Shown here one piece after another: positions 45,064 through 53,358 of a stretch of 64,000 nt of DNA. Positions within the stretch are counted from its first letter, which is position 1; each line of letters starts with the position of its first letter. The notes beneath the pieces were generated by a model that was not told the origin of the DNA, did no database searches, and worked only from the letters and a program-made list of their open reading frames with translations. Made by a program: the position numbers and the translations under genes. Source of the stretch: Flaccisagitta enflata (Eukaryota > Chaetognatha > Sagittoidea > Aphragmophora); the NCBI GenBank assembly GCA_965153355.1, contig OZ231127.1, forward strand, positions 49,848,001-49,912,000, written 5' to 3'.

Positions 45064-46097
45064 CGATGCTGTTTGGCCGTCACCCAAGAAAATTGGACGA
45101 AAATCAAAATATTCAACGTCGCGACTCATCCAACTCCAACTCACTGTCACCAAAGTCTTCCACTTATTCCTCTTCTCCCTCTTCCTCTCCTTTTACGTCT
45201 TCTTCTTCTTCTTCTACTTCCTCTCCTTTTACGTCTTCTTCTTCTTCTTCTTCTTCTTCTTCTTCTTCTTCTTCTTCTTCTTCCTCTTCCTCTTCTTCTT
45301 CTTCTTCTTCTTCTTCTTCTTCTTCTTCTTCTTCTTCTTCCGCCTCCTCCCATCTTTCTTCTCCTTCACGGGACACTAGGAGTGTCACCCTTTCAAGTTC
45401 CGCCCATTTCACGTCCTCCTGGCCTCCCCATCCCACCAAGCCTCCTCATCCGACCTCATCGCCCCATCCAACCCATCCAACCTCGTCGTCCCATCCATCC
45501 TCGCCTCCCCATCCAACCTCGTCGCCCCATCCATCTTCGTCTCCCCACCCCACCCCGTCGCCTCCCCATCCTACCCCGTCGCCCCATCTTCCCACCAAAG
45601 CGTTGGCCTTCTCTTCATCGATCAGTTCGACGGTGGCGGGCAGAGACGCCACCAACAACAACAACAACAACAATTTCAAGACTCTTTCCTCTGCAACTAG
45701 AGACAAGGAAAAAGAGGGATGGAAAGAGAAGAGGAAAGAGAGAAAAGAGAATCAAGTAGGGAAACGGGACAGAATAAAGACAGAAGAATGGAGGAAGATT
45801 GATAGAAAAGAGGTGGAAGAGATGGAAGACGAGAAGCGGAATGAGGAGAGGCAAGAGAGAAAAAACAATGAAGTAAAGAAGCGTGAAGCGTGACAGAATA
45901 AAGACAGAAGAATGGAGGAAGGGTGACAGAAATAAGAATGAAGTTGCGCAACGGGACAGAATAAAGACAGAAGAATGGAGGAAGAGTGATAGAAAAGAGG
46001 TGGAAGAGAAGAGGAAACGTGGGAAGAGGAAAACGTTTGAATGTCCCGATGATACCGGATATTTCCCGGATCCAGAAGACTGCTCTGCCTATTTTAG
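45064..46097 (+). CDS. Exon 1 (first recognised): mucin-like region plus first half of a CBM14 domain, with a 7-bp frame-breaking duplication
   Basis: The acceptor CCCCCTTTTAACTCCAG precedes CG and then an open frame. The product is Ser-rich (about 45 Ser from TCT/TTC repeats, 45195-45345), then Ser/Thr/Pro/His-rich, then a short Asn run, then a Lys/Glu/Arg-rich part with a repeated DRIKTEEWRK motif (three copies). A stop at 45891 comes from a tandem 7-bp word (GCGTGAA/GCGTGAC, 45881-45894); without one copy the frame continues to RKTFECPDDTGYFPDPEDC, the first half of a peritrophin-A chitin-binding domain. The exon ends in phase 2 at TATTTTAG/GTAGGT. Ser/Thr/Pro-rich stretches beside CBM14 are typical of peritrophins and mucin-like cuticle or gut-lining proteins. 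Earlier exons (signal peptide) are not identified. Confidence 0.75.
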
Positions 46098-46167
46098 GTA
46101 GGTTCACTGTCAGCGGACATTCAATTTGCTGATAAAAGGAGTTCTTGCAGTTACAACCAATTTTCTT

Positions 46168-46235
46168 TCCTAGATTCGAAAAGTGCGCCCATGGGTCGAC
46201 ATTTTCACCCTAACTTGTGACAGTAGCTAACATGT
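46168..46235 (+). pseudogene. Decayed duplicate of the next CBM14 exon start
   Basis: GTGCGCCCATGGGTCG, ACATTTTCACC and ACTTGTGACAG resemble the start of the 46332 exon (GTGCGTCCATGGGTCG, TCTTTTCACC, ACCTGTGATAA). It has an upstream TTTCCTAG but no AG in the right phase, and in-frame stops follow. It lies inside the intron 46098-46331. Confidence 0.6.
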
Positions 46236-46331
46236 TGTTATTCTTGACGCTTCGTGTAGTGGAGTATATAAGCTATCCTACCCTAGTGAACGATATCTTT
46301 CATGTACTTTTTGTTACGATTATTTCTAAAG

Positions 46332-46465
46332 GTGCGTCCATGGGTCGTCTTTTCACCAAACCTGTGATAATGGTTTGTCGTGGAACAATATGGGCCAAAT
46401 TTGCGACTGGCCCAAAAATGTGGCGTGTGAAAGAAAACACAAACAACCCATTCGAGTCATTGCAG
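46332..46465 (+). CDS. Exon 2: second half of the CBM14 domain
   Basis: The acceptor TTTCTAAAG/G completes the split codon (Arg). The peptide CVHGSSFHQTCDNGLSW then NNMGQICDWPKNVAC supplies Cys 3 to 6. With exon 1, the six Cys have spacings 12, 5, 9, 12 and 7, and the aromatic and Gly positions fit a peritrophin-A/CBM14 module, which binds chitin. A basic linker (ERKHKQPIRVIA) follows. The exon ends in phase 1 at ATTGCAG/GTCGGT, a weak donor, but the join to the next exon keeps the frame. Reading through the donor instead gives a long Asn-rich frame, which is the less likely alternative. Confidence 0.85.
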
Positions 46466-46667
46466 GTCGGTTGAAGAAAGGCAACGGCAACAACAACATT
46501 AACAACAACAATTCGAATTACAACTACCACAATTACAACAACGAAGCTAGCAATCCAACAGAGTCTTTGTACAGGAGATTGAGGCATGGCACAATGAATT
46601 CTGCTCCACTTCTTCGACAACAAGTGGTTAACCGCTTTTTCTGTCATTTTTTTTTTCATTCTTACAG

Positions 46668-46746
46668 TTGCAGTATCGCCTTCATCTGTATTTCCAACGA
46701 CGACCGAAAAGTTCAGAGAGCCGACTTATTGGGATGATGTCAACCG
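46668..46746 (+). CDS. Exon 3: extracellular stalk
   Basis: The acceptor TTTTCATTCTTACAG starts a phase-1 exon of 79 nt. It encodes VAVSPSSVFPTTTEKFREP then TYWDDVN, a Ser/Thr/Pro-containing linker, and ends in phase 2 at CAACCG/GTAAAT. Phases on both sides agree with the neighbouring exons. Confidence 0.7.
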
Positions 46747-46947
46747 GTAAATGAGATTGGATTTGATCTTTTGGAAAAAAAAAGGATAGAAAGTAAGAAA
46801 ATAAGAGCTAGAAAGAGAGAAAGAAAGAACGAAAAAAACAAAAAAACTAACACAAAAGAGAGAAACAAAGTAGGAAGTAAAAAAGAAAGACCCACAGACA
46901 GAATGATCAGTAACACACTGACCAAAAGAGAGAAAGGAGGAAAGAAA

Positions 46948-46975
46948 AAAAGAAAGAAAGAAAGAAAGAAAGAAA

Positions 46976-47037
<62 letters not shown>

Positions 47038-47150
47038 AAAGAAAGGATGTCTTACAGCAAACAAACAAACAAACAATCAAACAAAAACAAACAAACAAAC
47101 AAACAAACAAACAAACAAACAAACAAACAAACAAACAAACAAACAAACAG
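46948..47150. repeat. (GAAA)n and (CAAA)n microsatellites in an intron
   Basis: GAAA over about 46948-47035 and AAAC over about 47062-47149, both inside the intron 46747-47315. Confidence 0.95.
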
Positions 47151-47315
47151 AGGCTATGTTACAATTTCTTATGAAACCCCGTGTCATATGTATTGACGCC
47201 GCAAGAGTGTCGGGGGCAATCAAGCGAGCATCTGAGCGGCATATGAGCATATATTAGTGACTATGTTATTCCTCGTGACACTGCCAGCGACACTTAATCT
47301 TCTGAACTGCTTCAG

Positions 47316-47471
47316 CGGCGGCGTATCTCGAGTTGGCGTTTCGGGTCGTCCGCGTGCGAAAGACGTGACTTCCGGTCCGAATCACGCGGTTCCAACGACG
47401 GCGCTCATAGCCATGGGACTCGTTCTCGTTCTCTGCTACGTCGTCATCACCGCCGTCGTCATTCAAATGAG
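47316..47471 (+). CDS. Exon 4: transmembrane segment
   Basis: The acceptor CTGAACTGCTTCAG starts a phase-2 exon of 156 nt (52 residues with the split codon). The peptide runs GGVSRVGVSGRPRAKDV to NHAVPTTALIAM, then a hydrophobic helix GLVLVLCYVVITAVVIQ, ending at a Met-Arg before the donor ATGAG/GTACGA. With the downstream microexon it gives a stop-transfer sequence of Arg and Lys. The protein is therefore a type I single-pass membrane protein with the chitin-binding module outside. Length and hydrophobicity fit a transmembrane helix well. Confidence 0.8.
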
Positions 47472-47499
47472 GTACGAACAACAAACGCGGGGTTACAAC

Positions 47500-47535
47500 A
47501 CACACACACACACGCACGCACGCACGCGCACGCAC

Positions 47536-47599
<64 letters not shown>

Positions 47600-47628
47600 G
47601 CACACACACATGACACATGCCACATTGG

Positions 47629-47700
<72 letters not shown>
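47500..47700. repeat. (CA)n microsatellites
   Basis: Two CA tracts (about 47500-47608 and 47632-47700), the first with ACGC interruptions, in the intron following the transmembrane exon. A decayed family A end (minus) follows at 47705-47802. Confidence 0.95.
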
Positions 47701-47702
<2 letters not shown>

Positions 47703-47924
47703 TTGGAGTTGTGCGTTAGGGACCAAAAAGACCAACAGACCGACGTACGGACCAATGGACAAACGCAGCCTTCTATAGAGCCACTAATCCCCGACTAAAA
47801 AGTGTGTCACGATCAAATTTGTCGTAACAATTTATAGATATTTGAGAGAGGAGTTATATCAGCGTGTGTCGACGATTTTATGCGAATCTAAATATGTCTC
47901 ACTTTTACGATAACATTTTGACAG

Positions 47925-47939
47925 ACGAAGAATGAAAAG
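47925..47939 (+). CDS. Exon 5: 15-nt microexon, basic stop-transfer segment
   Basis: ACATTTTGACAG / 15 nt / GTAAGC. Entering in phase 2 it encodes RRRMK and leaves in phase 2, extending the transmembrane exon to Met-Arg-Arg-Arg-Arg-Met-Lys-Arg. Basic residues straight after a membrane helix are what a type I protein needs. The cytoplasmic tail and stop codon are not identified; an acceptor-like CTGCAG at 48016-48021 lies next to an interspersed repeat and is not called. Confidence 0.5.
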
Positions 47940-48059
47940 GTAAGCAAATTAACAACTGATGAAGAAAAACATTCATCATCATTAGCTGCTCAAGAGAGAC
48001 AAACGAGAAAGAGATTCCTGCAGGAGTACGGGTTCCCTTCCGCACCCCACAACATCCTG

Positions 48060-48265
48060 ATCCCGATGAAAACCTTGTCGACCGACTCGCGGCCACCAAA
48101 ACACATTACGCGACTCTATAAGAGCCATGTTAACGGACATACTGGGCGTATTGCCCTGCCGGTGACTTAATGGTTTTCTTGGACCTTATTCCTCCGATCG
48201 CTGTTTTTAGCATGGTTGATCTGGTTAAAGCAAAAAGATAGATTGCATGACTATCTCCACCACGC
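48060..48265 (+). repeat. Interspersed repeat I, copy 1
   Basis: ACCTTGTCGACCGAC, GCGACTCTATAAGAG, GTTAACGGACATACTGGGC, TTGCCCTGCC and GCAAAAAGATAGATTGCATG occur in the same order at 50418-50610. The GCGACTCTA word links it to family A. A GAA-rich tract follows at about 48352-48450. Confidence 0.7.
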
Positions 48266-48449
48266 CTCTTGATTTTGGAGCTGCGAGCAGCGCCGCTTTT
48301 CGGCAGGGAAAGGGAGATGTCGGAAGGTCTCAATGATGGAAAAAGAAGGAGGAGGAGGAAAAGAAGAAGAAGAAGAAAAAGAAGAAGAAGAAGAAGAAGA
48401 AGAAGAAGAAGAAGAAGAAGAAGAAGAAGAAGAAGAAGAAGCAGAAGAA

Positions 48450-50055
48450 CAACAACAACATGTATAAAAAAAATATAAGATCAAAATGAAATGTGGTAAT
48501 TGCTGCTCCTGACGATATTTGCATGTATAGTTTACATGATCAACTGTGTGTAAAATCCAACACTTGAAGACTTAGAGTTAACTAAAATATCATAATAACT
48601 TAATCCTTTATGTTGTGAACTAAAAAAAGGAAAATCTTTATCGCATGTTAAACTTATGAACATCGTCATGTGTTTCATGTAGCCACCTGCCAAAAAAGTG
48701 GATAGCGATGATACAAGTACTGAAATAACCTGCAATCTTTGAAATAGGACGGCTCCTTGTCATGCATCGTGTGGCTATGGAGGTGAGAGTCAGCATTAGC
48801 TCGGCAGGGATTTGTCGGCTGAGGCTAGGCCCGAGTCAGCATACTGTGTTGCAGATGAGGACGTTGGTTGGATCGGGAAAGGCTGCCCCCTCTATTATCC
48901 ACTGACCCTTACTCTCATCAAGTTAAGTCGGCAGCGTTCAGGGGAAAGTTTTTGCTTGTCGGAAGAAAAGAACAATCAAAAGGCCAGATCTCCACTCAAA
49001 CGATGAATCAAGTTTAAATATGGAATATTTGGGTGATTCACATAGCAAAAGTTAATAATTTCTTTTCACCCTCTTTACCTAATGTGGAGTGGCTAATTTC
49101 AGGACCCTTACCATTTTTCTTTTATCAAAAATCGTTCATCTTCCATTTTTCAGAAAGTTGTTTTTGAGAGCCTAATTTGTATATTGCAGTAGGATGAAAC
49201 AATACGCTGATCTTTCTTGAATTAGCTTTTACAAATTTCTGCTCTTCATAAAATTGTTCATCTGCCTTTTCACAAGCTCTTTCGTAACTCATGCTCTGAT
49301 ATTTTGATTTATTTTAACAAAAATCACAATTTTCTAAAACTAACAATTGTTCCTTTTGTAACAAGACAACACAGGATTTTGCTGAATTCTGGGAAATCTG
49401 AAGAAACTTTAAGGCCAAAACAAAAACAGAAGATGAAGGAATTTTCGGAAAAAAGAAAACGGTCATCTTCATGGTTTATTTCACTCCTTATTGGGTTAGT
49501 GGGACAAGAAGACACTCAAATTTTTTGCTATGTGAAGCGCCCAAATGGAATATGGAATATGGAATAATCTCTTACACTTTTTTTTTATAAGAGACAGCTT
49601 CTTTGAAATCAGCCTGGGTGTTCTTAAATTCTTGGCCGTTTTCAGCCTGAAATTCTCTTAAAGTGTTCTTAATTTTTATGATGTTCATAAATATATAAAT
49701 TGTATAAAAATGCCTTATTTAGAACAGTTGTATCCAATACTTGATAATTAATATGTTTTCTTTATATAATGCCTGATTTCATATGCAAACTAAGAAAAGA
49801 TACTATTTTTTTTTTCAGATAAAAAAACTATAATTTTGAAAATTTGAATTAAATTCCTTTTATAGTTAGGAAACTTTAAAAAATTGTTTTCAAAAATGGC
49901 CGAAACTGAATCTCAGCCTGAACATTCTCTTATTTTATTCTTAAAATTTTAGCAAATGTCAGACTCATGTCTCTTGTCAACTGGTCTCTTATAAAAAAAA
50001 ATGTATCTTTTTTCAGAAGGTATGGAATCATTCCCATATGACATACAATCTTTTC
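48450..50055. other. AT-rich intergenic DNA
   Basis: No exon is supported. TCAGCCTGAAATTCTCTTAA and TCAGCCTGAACATTCTCTTA (about 49650 and 49915) mark a short duplicated segment. Confidence 0.5.
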
Positions 50056-50160
50056 AGGTGCGACAAAGCACCTCTATAACTGGCTGTGTCCGTTGGTCGG
50101 TTGGTCGGTCGGTCAGGTAACGCATTCGTTCGACCTTATTGGCCTTCTTGGCCTTGTTAG
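50056..50160 (+). mobile_element. Family A element, AGGTGC hairpin type
   Basis: Hairpin AGGTGC-GACAAA-GCACCT (50056-50073), CTCTATAACTGG, the GGTTGGTCGGTCGGTC tract, ending ATTGGCCTTCTTGGCCTTGTT. Short, 105 bp. Confidence 0.75.
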
Positions 50161-50417
50161 AATATATGTACACCTCAAACTCGACTTTGATTACACAATA
50201 GTCCTACTGACTACAATATGCAAATGAGCCCAAAACTGTTGCGCGCCGTCATCTTCGGAACAATTTCCAGCACGTGGTACGTGCATGAGTGCCGGCATGA
50301 GCACCTCTCCTTCTCTTTCTGACAAACAGTCTCTGACTCTCTCTATCACTGCTCCATCACCAAAGTTTCCCACCCCGCTGATGAAATCGGTCTTAGCCGG
50401 TAAATGCCCACTACCTT

Positions 50418-50610
50418 GTCGACCGACAAGCGACCATTACAAATGAACTAAGCGACTCTACAACCGCTGTGTTAACGGACATACTGGGCTTACTGCCCTG
50501 CCCACGGTGACGAGTTTTTCTGAGAATATACTCTTCCAATTGCCTTTTTACGCTTTGTTGATTTGGTCAGAGCAAAAAGATAGAATGCATGACTAACTCC
50601 ACTTAGACGA
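50418..50610 (+). repeat. Interspersed repeat I, copy 2
   Basis: Partner of 48060-48265, with the same word order and about 75 percent similarity by eye. Confidence 0.7.
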
Positions 50611-50901
50611 TGTGTTAAGATGATTCAATTTCATTTCAAAATATGCATTTATCTTATGTTTTTGTAAAAAATATGTACATCGATTCGACTCTACATAACC
50701 TACACAACATGCTTACAAACTGCAATATGCAAATAAGCTCAAAGCCATTGTGCGTCACGCCGAAACCTTCGAAACAAGTTCTATTAAAGTCACAAGAACA
50801 AGCAGAAGTATATCTCATTCTCTTTCTCTGTCTCTCTATCTGTCTGTCTACTTATAGGTCTGTCTGTCTGTCTATCTGTCAGTTTGTCTGTAATACAGAC
50901 A

Positions 50902-51068
<167 letters not shown>

Positions 51069-51069
51069 A

Positions 51070-52270
51070 TGATCGGGAAAAAAGTCGAAGTCAGTCTTTG
51101 ACTATTTGACATATTCAAGAGAAACATGGTTTTCATTTTCTTACGCAAAAGTTTCGGCTCTTGATCGACCAAATGTGGCCTCCAATGAAAATAATAGGGT
51201 AAGTAAATTTGATAATTCTCTTTCAGTAAGCGCCAAGCAGAATGCTCTACAACAGCTATTTTTTGCGTTATAAATATTTAAAGATTTATTTAAGAAAAAC
51301 TCAAATTGATTTTTTTAAAAGTAGGATCAATAAAAGAGTGTATTTAAGTTTGTTTGAGCATGCAAATACAAAAAAACATGTTTATGAGCATAGCTGCCTA
51401 TCTGTGAGGGTGTTGTTGAGCATTTTAGCTCACTTAGCTCATTTAGCTCAGTCTTTTTCTCTGACAAATGATTTAGATATCTTTATATATGTTTAAGCAA
51501 GCAGCTATAAGACAGCATGTCAATAAGCAGAGTTGCTCATCTGTGAGGGTGTTTTTAAGTATTCTAGCTCATTGAGCTCATTGAGCTCATTTAGCTCAGC
51601 ATTGTTTTCTGATCGGGAAAAAAGTCGAAGTCAGTCTTTGACTTTTTGACATATTCGAGAGAAACAGGGTTTCTATTTTCTTATTGCAGCTGGGAATCAC
51701 TGACCGATTGAGGCCTCCAAAGAAATTGATAGGGTAAGTAACTTTGATAATTTCTTTCATTTGACGCCAAGCAGAATGCTCTATGACAAATATTTTCACA
51801 CTATGATTTTTTTTTAAAGATTTATTTATTAAAAATTCAACGAAATTTTTTTTTATTTTTACTATTTTCAGGTAGGATCAATAAAAAAGTGTATTTATGT
51901 TTGTTTGAGCATGCAAATACAAGAAAACATGTTTATGAGCACAGCTGATCATCTGTGAGGGCGTTCTTGAGCATTTCAGCTCATTTAGCTCATTATGTTT
52001 TTTTTTTTATTTAAAATGCGATAAATGAATAAATTTTTTGACATATTTTAAGTACAAATACAAGAGTATGTCAGCAGCAGAGTTGCTCTATCTAGAGGGT
52101 GTTTTTGAGTATCAGCCTCATTTAGCTCATTTAGGTCAGTCTTTTTTCTGATTTTGATTGATAAATCAATGCTTGATGTATATTTAAAAAATGTCAGTGA
52201 GCATAGCTGATTGTCTGGTTGAGTGATTTTGAGCATTTTAGCTCATCTAGCTCATTTGCCTCAGTCCTAT
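51070..52270 (+). repeat. Complex repeat family E, two long and five short units
   Basis: GGGAAAAAAGTCGAAGTCAG starts units at 51075 and 51615. Both continue through TTTGAC, GAGAAACA, GGCCTCCAA, AGGGTAAGTAA and CGCCAAGCAGAATGCTC. The unit end, GAGGGTGTTKTTGAGCATT followed by two or three AGCTCATTT copies, occurs five times (about 51395, 51545, 51955, 52095, 52215). An inverted copy is at 62741-63290. No coding evidence. Confidence 0.75.
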
Positions 52271-53033
52271 TTTTCTCTGATTTTCAGCGCACCGGTCATA
52301 CCTTTGCCCTTTTGATTTGATCTAATGAAAGATTCATATTTACCAGCATATAAAAGTTTGGTGAAAAGTGACCAATGCTTTCAACTTTTTTTCCTCACGA
52401 TGACAGCTGCCATTACTGGTATTAATAGGATGAATACTAGACCCATTTTTTCCCGAGACTTTTGTAGTTAGAAAACATATGACAGTGCCATATTGTTGCA
52501 AAGTCTATCTGCTATCATAATGTAAAAAGAAAAAAACAATTTTCAAAATTCTTGGCTCGGGTTTTGAACGGTGAAATTTGCTAAAAGTATAGGAAAATGA
52601 AAATTTCAAAATGAAAATTTTTGAAATCTGATTGCAGATTCAGATTCTTCATGAAAAAGTATAAATGAAAAGTGCTCTTCTTTTCTTTATATTTTTACAA
52701 GAAGCCTGTCAAATTTTAAAAAAAATTAACGAAAAGCGCGTAATTGTTCTTTTGTTCGCTTTTTTCAAAAAAAATCGGATTTTTTGTCATGTTCCCATAA
52801 GAATTTTAAAATGAATTATACTTTGTGTACATACTTACTTTTCATGGAGAATAAGAATCTGCAATCAGATTTTAAAAATATTTTGAAATTTTCACTTATA
52901 TATTTAACAATTCCCCTTCCATTCGGGTGCCAGTCTTCCGGTACATCGAGGCGTCGAAAGTTTGCTTCGTTTGACGCCTGATTTGAGGAGGAGGAGTAGG
53001 AGGAGGAGGCAGAGGAAGGCGAAAGAGACAGAA

Positions 53034-53095
<62 letters not shown>

Positions 53096-53279
53096 TTGAT
53101 TGATTTGATTTGTAATGCTCAATATGTGCGTTTATCACATTTAACAAATGTTAATGAGCCGTACTTAAGTACAAAGAGGTATTCTATGCTAGTGGATAGT
53201 TAGAACAAAGGGGGGAAAAAAAAACGAGTAGAGGAATAAATAACACAGATACTTAAAATATGGATTAAAAGTATGCACA

Positions 53280-53283
<4 letters not shown>
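52271..53283. other. AT-rich DNA with GA-rich patches
   Basis: No gene seen. Purine tracts occur at about 52985-53092. Confidence 0.5.

Positions 53284-53341
<58 letters not shown>
53284..53341. repeat. (GA)n tract bordering the LINE 3' end
   Basis: 58 bp of GA, ending 17 bp beyond the LINE stop codon. Confidence 0.95.
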
Positions 53342-53342
<1 letters not shown>

Positions 53343-53358
53343 ATGTTCTCTGTATGAG

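Noticed and set aside
46375-46737. Read-through of exon 2 of the chitin-binding gene into an Asn-rich frame
   Set aside because: The splice model with donor at 46465 and acceptor at 46667 gives consistent phases through three more exons; the read-through ends in intron-like T-rich sequence.
48022-48055. Possible sixth exon of the chitin-binding gene (RSTGSLPHPTTS then stop)
   Set aside because: The acceptor CTGCAG lies beside interspersed repeat I and the similarity to the copy at 50.4 kb begins nearby; too weak to call a coding end.
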